A program made the position numbers and the translations under genes. The notes under the pieces are model-generated. The model was not told the origin of the DNA. It saw nothing but the letters and a program-made list of their open reading frames with translations, and ran no database searches. Shown in pieces: positions 43,647 through 52,034 of a stretch of DNA of 64,000 nt; within the stretch, counting starts at the first letter, position 1, and every line of letters begins with the position of its first letter. This DNA is from Porphyromonas pogonae (GTDB lineage Bacteria; Bacteroidota; Bacteroidia; Bacteroidales; Porphyromonadaceae): NCBI RefSeq assembly GCF_036320655.1, contig NZ_CP143258.1, positions 1,922,001 through 1,986,000 on the forward strand. Direction: 5' to 3'.

Positions 43647-44363
43647 TTACATGGTATATATAGCAAGCATATTATTTATAAAATGAGCGAGTATAGGCAA
43701 CTTGAGGCCTCTACCGTATGAATATAAATAACCAAAGCCTACACCTAAAGCGAGACGAGATAGAAACCCCGTTATAGAAAAATGGACAGCGCTAAATATG
43801 ATAGCGACAATCCATATTGAGGTATTCCTACGTCCTCCGGTAATATTTATAGTAATGGGCAGTAAAGCTCCTCTGAAATACATCTCCTCAAAAACAGCCG
43901 GAAAGAGAGCCATTGTAACAATCTTTTTGATTTGTGACACAATCCCCTGTTCATCAATAATAGATTGAATCAGGGTATCCTGATCACCCTCCCATTCTAA
44001 AACTTTATTTTTTAAAACATCTGGTAAAAAATCTAATAAATATTGAGAGAAGGAAGCCAATAATGCACTCGCCCCCAATAAAAGTATAAAGATACACAAC
44101 ACAACAATCCAGGGTTTGGAAAAGTTGAATTTGGGTGGAAGGCGATTAAATTTGAGTGGATGGATTTGTTTTCTATTATATAATGAACACCACCCTATGG
44201 CAGGCGCCCCTATCACTAAAAAGGTATTGAATGCAAAAATGTCATATATATCCAACAGCCCCAAAAACATTGTTGATACCACAAATAAGACTAATGAGCC
44301 CGTAAAAGAAAGCACAAGCAATACCACCAAACTTTTCCACTTGACTTCTATATGTTGTTCCAT
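43647..44363 (-). CDS. CPBP-family intramembrane metalloprotease (CAAX/Abi type)
   Basis: The 238-residue membrane protein contains the family signature EEMYFRG (E-E-x3-R) and the downstream metal-site motif FSAVHFSITGF, followed by a last helix ending NNML. About six to seven hydrophobic segments are evident. Members include Rce1-like proteases and bacteriocin self-immunity proteins; the actual substrate is not predictable. It stands alone between the thiamine locus and the glycosyltransferases. Confidence 0.85.
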   Translation of the reverse strand: MEQHIEVKWKSLVVLLVLSFTGSLVLFVVSTMFLGLLDIYDIFAFNTFLVIGAPAIGWCSLYNRKQIHPLKFNRLPPKFNFSKPWIVVLCIFILLLGASALLASFSQYLLDFLPDVLKNKVLEWEGDQDTLIQSIIDEQGIVSQIKKIVTMALFPAVFEEMYFRGALLPITINITGGRRNTSIWIVAIIFSAVHFSITGFLSRLALGVGFGYLYSYGRGLKLPILAHFINNMLAIYTM

Positions 44364-44414
44364 ATTATTAGTTAAAAGGGAGGAGTAAAATTAGTGACTA
44401 AAGAATACATATTA

Positions 44415-45377
44415 TCATAAAAAACGGATGTGTTTGATGTAACTCATGAAAAGATAAAGGGAAATTCTTGATCGAGTGAACTTGTGTAATCCAAAAAAGG
44501 TGCGAAGTTTCTTATCAAAGAATTTTAAATTATCTGAATTTAACTGATCAGCCGAATAATCCTTTAACAATCGGGAGTATCGTAGTAGAAGTCTTTTTTC
44601 ACTCTTAATTTTAAATCTGATTTTTTCCGTCCTTGTTAGCGAGTCACATTTTTGACTAAATTCCACCCTATCAATTAATGCTAACATATAATCGACATCA
44701 GATTTATATTTTTTTAGATTGACAATGCTGGTATTAACTTGCCTATAAAAATATAAATGATCAGGAATTACCACTACCCTCTCTGCCTTATCAAACACAT
44801 TAAATACCCGAGCATAATCCTCATAAACACGTCCTATAGGAAATATGACATCTCTAAAAAGTTCTGATTTGTATATACTTCCCCACATATAACTTTTTAT
44901 TTTTTTGTTATAAAGTAGTTCTTTGATAGCTTGTGTTTTATTATATTCTACAGGATGCTCATCAATCTTGGAATATTTCTCTTTGTAAGGTTTGTCCCAT
45001 GTAAATATATAATTTCCTATTACGATATCAGCAATATATTGTTTGGCTGCATTGTATAGTTTTTCTACATAATCAGATTTTACCCAGTCATCAGAGTCTA
45101 TAAACATAATATATTCGCCTTTGGACATAGATATGCCCACATTACGAACGTCCGCAAGCCCCTTATTAGACTGATGAATCACTTTTACGCGCTTGTCTTC
45201 AAAAGCCCATTGATCAGCAATCTCTCCACTCTTATCTGTTGATCCATCATCCACAATAATAACTTCAAAATCTTTATATGTTTGGCTTTTAATGGAGTCT
45301 ATACATTGAAAAAAATATTTCTCCATATTATATAAAGGAACAATAATAGAAATTAAAGGATGATGACTTACGTCCAT
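44415..45377 (-). CDS. Family 2 glycosyltransferase
   Basis: The GT-A fold N-terminus is clear: ISIIVPLYNMEKYFFQCIDSI, the VIIVDDGSTDKSGEIAD nucleotide-binding block, and the DxD-type motif FIDSDDWVKSDY. The C-terminal 120 residues are helical and basic. It is cytoplasmic and probably adds a sugar to a surface glycan (LPS, capsule or exopolysaccharide). It is a paralogue of the gene 11 bp upstream, and both are more AT-rich than the surrounding housekeeping genes. Confidence 0.9.
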   Translation of the reverse strand: MDVSHHPLISIIVPLYNMEKYFFQCIDSIKSQTYKDFEVIIVDDGSTDKSGEIADQWAFEDKRVKVIHQSNKGLADVRNVGISMSKGEYIMFIDSDDWVKSDYVEKLYNAAKQYIADIVIGNYIFTWDKPYKEKYSKIDEHPVEYNKTQAIKELLYNKKIKSYMWGSIYKSELFRDVIFPIGRVYEDYARVFNVFDKAERVVVIPDHLYFYRQVNTSIVNLKKYKSDVDYMLALIDRVEFSQKCDSLTRTEKIRFKIKSEKRLLLRYSRLLKDYSADQLNSDNLKFFDKKLRTFFGLHKFTRSRISLYLFMSYIKHIRFL

Positions 45378-45388
45378 GCTTGCTATCG

Positions 45389-46384
45389 TTAGTAAGTAAA
45401 TGTTTTTAATCTTATTTTGCCATGAAAAAGTTTAACATAAACAAATTTAAGATTTAATATTCTTTCATAATACTTAAAAGAAGAATGATTGTATTCCTTT
45501 ACATTAAGCAATTCAGACAATAGCCTTTTTATTTTATTATCATATTGTTGATTAATTTCTAATTCAAATAAATCAGAGTGCCTATAATATGATCTCATTA
45601 CTCTTTTACAGACCTTTGTAAAGAATAAAGCTTTTTGATAATCGGGGAAATCATTTTGTTGAATAACAAAATTGTAGAGGTCGATAAGGGCTGTAATATA
45701 ATCGTATTCGTTTTTAGCGTGTTTTGTATTTACAATGCTTGTTTCACAGTAACGGTAATGATAAAGTTTGTCTTTAATTATATAAATATTACGTGCTACA
45801 GAGAAAAATTTTGGGACACTTATAATATCTTCAAAATTCCGTTTATTAATAAAGCCAAACTTCTCTAAAATACTTTTTCGATATAATTTATTCCAAACAT
45901 ATAACTCAATGATCTTACCATAGATCACATAGTTTAAAGCATTATTCTTAGATATTCTTCCAAACCGATTCAAATGTCTTTTTGACAGATCTTTTGTCCA
46001 GCCTTCTGAATAAAAATTACAAATCGCAATATCACATTCAGAGTCTAATTCAAAAGGGCGAAAAAGTTTTTCGTACATATTAATATCGATCCAATCATCA
46101 CTATCTACAAAGCCGACATATTCGCCTTTTGAAAGAGTTAGACCTTTATTCCTTACTTCTGCAATACCGGCATTTTCTTGATGAATTACCCTTATGCGAT
46201 TATCTTTATCTTTCCATTGATCTGCAATAGCCGGAGTATTATCAGTAGACCCATCATTAATAACAATTATTTCTAAATTTGTGTAGGTTTGGTCAACGAT
46301 AGACTGTAAACACTGATCTAGATATTTTTCCACATTATAAGCCGGCACTACAATGGAGATCAAAGGCTTTGATGTAAAATCCAT
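45389..46384 (-). CDS. Family 2 glycosyltransferase
   Basis: This 331-residue enzyme resembles its downstream neighbour: ISIVVPAYNVEKYLDQCLQSI, VINDGSTDNTPAIADQW and FVDSDDWIDINMYEKLF. The C-terminal region again is helical and basic. The two genes form an isolated pair with no wzx/wzy or nucleotide-sugar genes nearby, so they may modify an existing glycan. The acceptor and donor are unknown. Confidence 0.9.
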   Translation of the reverse strand: MDFTSKPLISIVVPAYNVEKYLDQCLQSIVDQTYTNLEIIVINDGSTDNTPAIADQWKDKDNRIRVIHQENAGIAEVRNKGLTLSKGEYVGFVDSDDWIDINMYEKLFRPFELDSECDIAICNFYSEGWTKDLSKRHLNRFGRISKNNALNYVIYGKIIELYVWNKLYRKSILEKFGFINKRNFEDIISVPKFFSVARNIYIIKDKLYHYRYCETSIVNTKHAKNEYDYITALIDLYNFVIQQNDFPDYQKALFFTKVCKRVMRSYYRHSDLFELEINQQYDNKIKRLLSELLNVKEYNHSSFKYYERILNLKFVYVKLFHGKIRLKTFTY

Positions 46385-46638
46385 TTATAAACTACAGATT
46401 ATTAAGATTATTTAAACAATCATCAAAAAACAGCACAAATTTAATATAAATATTATAGTATGCGCTGATTATTTAATCCTTTCCATAAGGAAAGAACTTT
46501 TAAGTTCCCTATAAATCAAATAAGTTCCACCCTAATACTAAGATACTGTAATCGACACTTACTTTTAATTCTAAATACTCCACAGTCCCAAATACTGCAT
46601 TTTATAATTAGATTATTCCTAACATCTAGTTAAGGCAT
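46385..46638. other. Intergenic stretch between glycosyltransferases and tRNA-Leu
   Basis: This AT-rich stretch has no supported gene. A single TAGTTA at 46,627, seven bases past the tRNA-Leu terminator, recalls the array cores, but I found no second core at a 22-bp distance except a one-mismatch TAATTA at 46,605. Confidence 0.35.
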
Positions 46639-46677
46639 AAAAAAAGAGCCATCCTCATAAACAAAGGAAAGCTCTTT
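46639..46677 (-). terminator. Intrinsic terminator of tRNA-Leu
   Basis: On the minus strand AAAGAGC (46677-46671) pairs with GCTCTTT (46649-46643), followed by further U residues (to 46639). It lies 9 bp past the tRNA. Confidence 0.75.
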
Positions 46678-46686
46678 GATTGCAAG

Positions 46687-46770
46687 TACCCGGAGCGGGA
46701 CTTGAACCCGCACAGCCATAATGGCCAAAGGATTTTAAGTCCTTCGTGTCTACCATTCCACCATCCGGGC
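46687..46770 (-). tRNA. tRNA-Leu (anticodon TAA)
   Basis: The minus strand gives an 84-nt type II tRNA with a long variable arm. The acceptor stem pairs GCCCGGA with TCCGGGT (one G-U pair), the anticodon loop is CTTAAAA with anticodon TAA, the T arm contains GGTTCAAGTCC and the discriminator is A. CCA is not encoded. It is a single-gene transcription unit upstream of, and divergent from, rarA. Confidence 0.96.
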
Positions 46771-46886
46771 GATAGTACATTGCGGTTGCAAAGGTAGAAT
46801 AATCTTTTAAAAGTCCAAACAGACTGACTGTTTTTTTGATTTAAAGAGGATAGTATATGTATCTATTTATTTCATAAATTAGCAGT

Positions 46887-48179
46887 ATGATTAATAAAGC
46901 ATTTCAACCCCTGGCAGAGCGAATGAGACCCTCATCACTTGCTAATTACTTTGGTCAAAAGCATTTGATCGGTTCAGGAGCAGTATTACGCCAAATGATT
47001 GACAAAGGGCAAATACCTTCTATTATATTTTGGGGACCTCCCGGTGTAGGAAAAACGACTCTTGCGGAAATTATTGCTCATGCCGTAAATGTCCCTTTTT
47101 ACACATTAAGTGCCATTAATTCAGGAGTCAAAGACGTAAGGGAGGTAATCAACTCAATTACACAACAAGACAATTCCATTTTTGCAGGACAAGGGAGAGC
47201 TATTTTATTCATTGATGAGATACACCGTTTCAGTAAAAGTCAGCAGGATTCTTTATTATCTGCAGTAGAAAGAGGTATTATCACGCTGATAGGTGCCACT
47301 ACTGAAAATCCGAGTTTTGAGGTAATAAGACCTCTTCTTTCAAGATGTCAGGTCTTCACCCTCAACCCGCTTACGGATGAAGACATCAAATCACTTATCA
47401 AACATGCCATCACTACAGATGAGATACTTAATAAAAAAAATATAACCATAGAAGAATGGGAAGCTTTGATACGCTTTGCTGGAGGTGATGCACGCCGAGC
47501 GCTCAATATTATAGATATGATAGTAAGTTCTGAAGTTGAAAATACTATTTTTATAACAAATGAGTTAGTTCGAAACCGTGTCCAAGAAAATCCATCTGCT
47601 TTCGACAAAGGCGGAGAAATGCATTATGATATCGCTTCAGCTTTTATAAAAAGCATACGAGGGAGTGATCCTGATGCTGCTTTATATTGGTTGGCAAGAT
47701 TGATCGACGGTGGAGAAGAACCTTCATTTATCGCTCGCAGGTTAGTGATTTCAGCAACTGAAGATATTGGACTTGCTAATCCGAATGCTTTATTAATAGC
47801 CAATGCTTGTGCTGATGCCTTAGATCGATTAGGTTGGCCGGAAGGTCGTATCCCTCTGGCACAAGCCACGGTTTATCTTGCTACCAGCGAAAAAAGCAAT
47901 TCCACATATTTAGCTATAGGAAGAGCTCTCGAAGCAGTAAAGCAAATAGGGAGTCTTCCTGTACCAATGCATCTGCGTAATGCTCCTACTGACCTAATGA
48001 AAGATATGGGTTATGGAAGTGGTTATAAGTACGCTCATGATTACCCCGGGCATTTTGTAAAACAACAATATCTACCTGATCGACTAATAGATGAAAAATT
48101 TTGGGCTCCCGACTTATCATCCACAACAGAAAGGAAGATAGCTGAAAGGATGATTAAAATAAGGGAATCCGATAATTAA
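46887..48179 (+). CDS. rarA: Replication-associated recombination protein A (AAA+ ATPase)
   Basis: RarA (MgsA) acts at stalled replication forks. The 430-residue protein shows the family N-terminus (PLAERMRPSSLANYFGQKHL), Walker A GPPGVGKT (50-57), Walker B FIDEIHRF (108-115), sensor 1 GATTENPSF, and the C-terminal tetramerisation part (DKGGEMHYDIASAFIKSIRGSDPDAALYWLARL). It is the first of four rightward genes but is separated from serC by 147 bp with its own promoter, so it is probably a separate unit. Confidence 0.95.
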   Translation: MINKAFQPLAERMRPSSLANYFGQKHLIGSGAVLRQMIDKGQIPSIIFWGPPGVGKTTLAEIIAHAVNVPFYTLSAINSGVKDVREVINSITQQDNSIFAGQGRAILFIDEIHRFSKSQQDSLLSAVERGIITLIGATTENPSFEVIRPLLSRCQVFTLNPLTDEDIKSLIKHAITTDEILNKKNITIEEWEALIRFAGGDARRALNIIDMIVSSEVENTIFITNELVRNRVQENPSAFDKGGEMHYDIASAFIKSIRGSDPDAALYWLARLIDGGEEPSFIARRLVISATEDIGLANPNALLIANACADALDRLGWPEGRIPLAQATVYLATSEKSNSTYLAIGRALEAVKQIGSLPVPMHLRNAPTDLMKDMGYGSGYKYAHDYPGHFVKQQYLPDRLIDEKFWAPDLSSTTERKIAERMIKIRESDN

Positions 48180-48195
48180 AATATTGCTTTTTTGG

Positions 48196-48226
48196 TTGTT
48201 TATTATATTTCCATTTAATATCTTTG
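48196..48226 (+). promoter_or_regulatory. Predicted promoter of the serC operon
   Basis: TTG (48196-48198), a 20-bp spacer and TATCTTTG (48219-48226) match the Bacteroidetes consensus exactly. The leader to the serC ATG is about 100 nt. Confidence 0.75.
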
Positions 48227-48326
48227 TCGAAGAAGGATTGAGATAATAAAATAAAGAAACTAAAGCCTTCATGATAAATAGTAAAACAATTATAATTCTT
48301 TTTAACATTAAAAATTCAATTCTGCT

Positions 48327-49394
48327 ATGAAGAAGCACAATTTCTCAGCGGGACCATCAATCTTACATGATGAAGTAATTAAGAATGCAGCCGATGCTGT
48401 AATGAATTTTGCAGGTACAGGTCTTTCATTATTGGAAGTATCTCACCGTGGCAAAGAATTTACTGCAGTGATGGAGGAGGCTCGTAAGTTATTCAAAGAA
48501 CTTATCGATGCTCCTGATGGCTACGAAGTACTGTTCCTCGGAGGCGGTGCAAGTTTGCAGTTTTATATGGCGCCTTTGAACCTACTGCAAAAGAAGGCTG
48601 CCTATATTAATACAGGAACATGGGCAACCAATGCTATCAAGCAAGCTAAATATGTAGGAGATGTTGAAGTATTAGCATCTTCCGAAGACAAAAATTTCTC
48701 ATACATCCCCAAGGGTTTTTTTATCCCTGAAGATGTAGACTATTTCCACTACACCAGTAATAACACAATCTACGGAACAGAGATTCGCAAAGACTTTGAT
48801 ACTAATGTAAGGTTAGTGGCAGATATGTCTTCAGATATTTTCACTCGCCCTGTAGATGTATCCAAATATGATCTGATTTATGGTGGAGCTCAAAAAAACA
48901 TCGCTCCTGCAGGTGCTACTTTCGTACTTGTAAGAAAAGATGCCTTGGGTCATGTAGATCGTCCATTACCTGCTATGCTGGATTATAATATCCACATCAA
49001 AAAGGATTCTATGTACAATACACCTCCCGTATTTCCAATATATGTAGCGCTACAGACACTGAAGTGGTACAAAGAATTGGGCGGAGTAAAAGTGCTTGAA
49101 AAAATGAACATTGAGAAAGCCGGTTTATTGTATGATGAAATTGATCGTAATAGATTGTTCAAAGGCACAGTAGCGGTAGAAGATAGATCTCTCATGAATA
49201 TATGCTTTGTAATGAATGACGAGTACAAAGAACTCGAACCTGAATTCGCTACATTTGCTGCAGAGCGTGGTATGGTAGGCATCAAGGGTCACAGATCTGT
49301 TGGAGGATTCCGTGCTTCCCTTTACAATGCAATGCCCAAATCAAGTGTAGAAGCATTGGTACAGGCAATGAAAGACTTCGAAAATAAGCATTAA
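48327..49394 (+). CDS. serC: Phosphoserine aminotransferase
   Basis: SerC is the PLP enzyme converting 3-phosphohydroxypyruvate to phosphoserine (and acting in pyridoxine synthesis). The 355 residues contain [14 protein letters not shown] at the start, the [16 protein letters not shown] segment, the PLP-lysine motif [12 protein letters not shown], and [15 protein letters not shown] at the end. It precedes serA by 56 bp, so two consecutive steps of serine synthesis are co-transcribed. Confidence 0.96.
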   Translation: MKKHNFSAGPSILHDEVIKNAADAVMNFAGTGLSLLEVSHRGKEFTAVMEEARKLFKELIDAPDGYEVLFLGGGASLQFYMAPLNLLQKKAAYINTGTWATNAIKQAKYVGDVEVLASSEDKNFSYIPKGFFIPEDVDYFHYTSNNTIYGTEIRKDFDTNVRLVADMSSDIFTRPVDVSKYDLIYGGAQKNIAPAGATFVLVRKDALGHVDRPLPAMLDYNIHIKKDSMYNTPPVFPIYVALQTLKWYKELGGVKVLEKMNIEKAGLLYDEIDRNRLFKGTVAVEDRSLMNICFVMNDEYKELEPEFATFAAERGMVGIKGHRSVGGFRASLYNAMPKSSVEALVQAMKDFENKH

Positions 49395-49450
49395 TTAATG
49401 CTTATTTTCGATTAAAAAAATTTGGCTAACCTAATTAGATCTTTAATATT

Positions 49451-50371
49451 ATGACAAAAGTTTTAATAGCTACCGAAAAGCCTTTTGCAGCCAGTGCAGT
49501 GGAAGGCATAAAAGATATACTTACACAGGCGGGGTTTGAAACGGTATTACTAGAAAAGTACGCAGACAAATCCGCTTTACTCAAAGCTGTTGAGGATGTA
49601 GATGCTATTATCATCAGAAGTGATGTGATAGACAATGATGTTTTCGATGCAGCCAAGAATCTCAAAATTGTGGTAAGAGCCGGTGCCGGTTATGACAATG
49701 TAGACCTGAACTCTGCTACCCAACACAATGTTTGTGTAATGAATACTCCCGGACAAAATGCCAATGCTGTAGCAGAGCTTGTTATCGGAATGCTTTTATT
49801 TGGAGCAAGAAACCGATTCAACGGCACCTCCGGATCAGAATTGATGGGCAAAAAATTGGGATTACTTGCTTACGGAAACGTTGGTCGTAATGTAGCAAGA
49901 ATTGCCAAAGGTATAGGAATGGAAATCTATGCTTTCGACCCCTTTACTCCCAAAGAGAGTATGGAAAAAGAAGGCGTAAAACACGTAGATACAAAAGAAG
50001 ATCTTTTCAAAACCTGCGATGTGATTTCATTACACATACCAGCTACTCCCGAAACAAAAGGCTCTATCAACTATGAACTCATTTCAATGATGCCTAAAAA
50101 AGCCGTATTAGTTAATACAGCTCGCAAAGAAATCATTGATGAAGAAGGGGTATTTAAAGCTATGAAGGATAGAGAGGATATCAAATATTACACTGATATC
50201 ACACCTGGCAATGACGCTGCAATGAAAGAGTTTGGCGATAGATATTTTGCTACACCTAAAAAGATGGGAGCACAAACAGGAGAGGCTAATAATAATGCCG
50301 GCTTGGCTGCTGCTAACCAGATCGTTGATTTTATCAAAAATGGTGTGGAGAAATTCAGAGTAAACAAATAA
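49451..50371 (+). CDS. serA: D-3-phosphoglycerate dehydrogenase, short form
   Basis: SerA oxidises 3-phosphoglycerate, the first step of serine synthesis. The NAD-binding Rossmann motif (LLAYGNVGRNVARIAKG), VVRAGAGYDNVDL and VNTARKEIIDEEGV are present. The 306-residue chain has no C-terminal ACT domain, so serine feedback of the E. coli kind is not expected. At the position of the usual catalytic TPH the sequence is TPKKMGAQTGEA, with Lys in place of His; I believe this is common in Bacteroidetes homologues, but it deserves checking. Operonic with serC. Confidence 0.9.
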   Translation: MTKVLIATEKPFAASAVEGIKDILTQAGFETVLLEKYADKSALLKAVEDVDAIIIRSDVIDNDVFDAAKNLKIVVRAGAGYDNVDLNSATQHNVCVMNTPGQNANAVAELVIGMLLFGARNRFNGTSGSELMGKKLGLLAYGNVGRNVARIAKGIGMEIYAFDPFTPKESMEKEGVKHVDTKEDLFKTCDVISLHIPATPETKGSINYELISMMPKKAVLVNTARKEIIDEEGVFKAMKDREDIKYYTDITPGNDAAMKEFGDRYFATPKKMGAQTGEANNNAGLAAANQIVDFIKNGVEKFRVNK

Positions 50372-50462
50372 TTTTATAAGTCAAAAATTGATCTAAAGCT
50401 CTCTGGTAATGTTTATAACCTTACTCGAGAGCTTTTGGTCACCCAATACATACATTATATTT

Positions 50463-51710
50463 ATGGCAAGAATTAAACCATTCAAGGGTGTAAGACCCCC
50501 AAAGAATTTAGTAGAAAAAGTAGCTTCACGTCCTTATGATGTACTCAACTCAGAAGAAGCTCGTGAGGAAGCAAAAGGCAATGAAATGTCTTTATACCAT
50601 ATTATACGACCTGAAATCGATTTTCCGGTAGGCACAGACGAACACGATGAGAAAGTATACCAAAAAGCCGCTGAGAATTTCCAAAAGTTCCAAGACAAGG
50701 GCTGGCTCAAACAAGACGATAAAGAGAATTATTACGTTTATGCCCAAACAATGAACGGCAAAACTCAATATGGTCTTGTGGTATGTGCTTACGTAGATGA
50801 TTACATGAATGGTGTAATCAAAAAACACGAATTGACTCGTAAGGATAAAGAAGAAGACCGTATGAAGCATGTACGTGTCAACAATGCCAATATAGAACCA
50901 GTATTCTTTGCTTATCCTGAAAATGCAGAGATTGATACCATTGTAAAGAAATATACAGCCAAAGAACCCGAATATGATTATGTAGCAGATTTCGATGGAT
51001 TTGGTCATCACTTTTGGATCATTGACAATGATGAGGATATCAAAAGAATCACTGAGCTTTTTGAGCGCATGCCGGCTCTTTACATCGCAGACGGTCACCA
51101 TCGTTCTGCTGCTGCTGCATTGGTAGGAGCAGAAAAAGCAAAACAAAATCCTAATCATAAAGGAGACGAAGAATACAACTATTTCATGGCTGTATGCTTC
51201 CCTGATGAGCAACTTACAATCATTGACTACAATCGTGTTGTAAAAGACCTCAACGGATTATCAGAAGAAGAATTCCTCAAGAAACTGGAAGAAAACTTTG
51301 AAGTAAAGAAAGAAGGTAAAGAAATCTATAAGCCTTCCAAACTGCACAACTTCTCCTTGTACTTAGGAGGTGAGTGGTATTCACTTACAGCCAAGCCCGG
51401 CACATTCAACGACAATGATCCTATAGGAGTATTGGATGTTACCATCTCTTCTAACTTGATTTTAGATAAAATACTTGGAATCAAAGACCTCAGAACAGAC
51501 AAGCGCATTGATTTCGTCGGTGGCATAAGAGGTTTGGGAGAGTTGAAAAAACGTGTTGATAGCGGAGAAATGAAGATGGCTTTGGCTCTATATCCCGTAT
51601 CGATGAAACAACTTATCGATATTGCAGACTCAGGTAATATCATGCCTCCAAAGACTACATGGTTTGAGCCTAAACTTCGTTCAGGTCTTGTAATCCATAA
51701 GTTGAGCTAA
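50463..51710 (+). CDS. DUF1015 family protein
   Basis: The 415-residue cytoplasmic protein starts at the ATG at 50463 (MARIKPFKGVRPP); the frame is open to 50409 but the extra 18 residues are unlike the family. The motif YIADGHHRSAAA (about 211-222) and the C-terminal ALALYPVSMKQLIDIADSGNIMPPKTTWFEPKLRSGL are typical of DUF1015, which adopts a fold related to ParB/sulfiredoxin. Its repeated linkage with serC and serA suggests a role in serine metabolism, possibly as a serine kinase-like enzyme, but this is not proven. It is the third gene of the operon and ends before a terminator. Confidence 0.85.
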   Translation: MARIKPFKGVRPPKNLVEKVASRPYDVLNSEEAREEAKGNEMSLYHIIRPEIDFPVGTDEHDEKVYQKAAENFQKFQDKGWLKQDDKENYYVYAQTMNGKTQYGLVVCAYVDDYMNGVIKKHELTRKDKEEDRMKHVRVNNANIEPVFFAYPENAEIDTIVKKYTAKEPEYDYVADFDGFGHHFWIIDNDEDIKRITELFERMPALYIADGHHRSAAAALVGAEKAKQNPNHKGDEEYNYFMAVCFPDEQLTIIDYNRVVKDLNGLSEEEFLKKLEENFEVKKEGKEIYKPSKLHNFSLYLGGEWYSLTAKPGTFNDNDPIGVLDVTISSNLILDKILGIKDLRTDKRIDFVGGIRGLGELKKRVDSGEMKMALALYPVSMKQLIDIADSGNIMPPKTTWFEPKLRSGLVIHKLS

Positions 51711-51735
51711 GAGTATTCTTTAGCATATATTATTT

Positions 51736-51771
51736 ACAGCCATGAGGATGAGTTATAATTCTCATGGCTGT
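51736..51771 (+). terminator. Intrinsic terminator after the serine operon
   Basis: ACAGCCATGAG pairs with CTCATGGCTGT (11-bp perfect stem) across a 14-nt loop, followed by an A/T-rich tail (ATATTTAT) rather than a strong U-run. Confidence 0.7.
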
Positions 51772-52034
51772 ATATTTATGATTATTTTGCTATCTTTATA
51801 AAATACTTGTGTAATATACCACACAATATATAGAGGATATTAAGGCATATGTACATAGGCTATCATTATGAGTCTATATATTGATCATAAATCCCCCTAG
51901 TAGTTCAACATGACACTTTATAAGAATCATTGTAAGACACTCCATTAGTTATTACGAGTGGGCTAAGATTATTGAGGGTATATTAGGCTCTTTCTAAACA
52001 ATCGTATTTAAACCGAATAGACACTTCATTAAAC
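51772..52034. other. Leader region of the C69 dipeptidase gene, nothing clear
   Basis: This AT-rich stretch contains no ORF or hairpin I can support. TATCTTTA at about 51,791-51,798 resembles a -7 box but is far from the start codon. Confidence 0.35.

Noticed and set aside
46605-46632. A fifth 22-bp array beyond the tRNA-Leu terminator
   Set aside because: Only TAATTA at 46,605 and TAGTTA at 46,627 fit the spacing; no further cores occur to the left.
50592-51212. 206-codon ORF antisense to the DUF1015 gene
   Set aside because: It lies fully opposite a well-supported gene and its hydrophobic, Cys/Phe-rich composition is that of a reverse-strand shadow.
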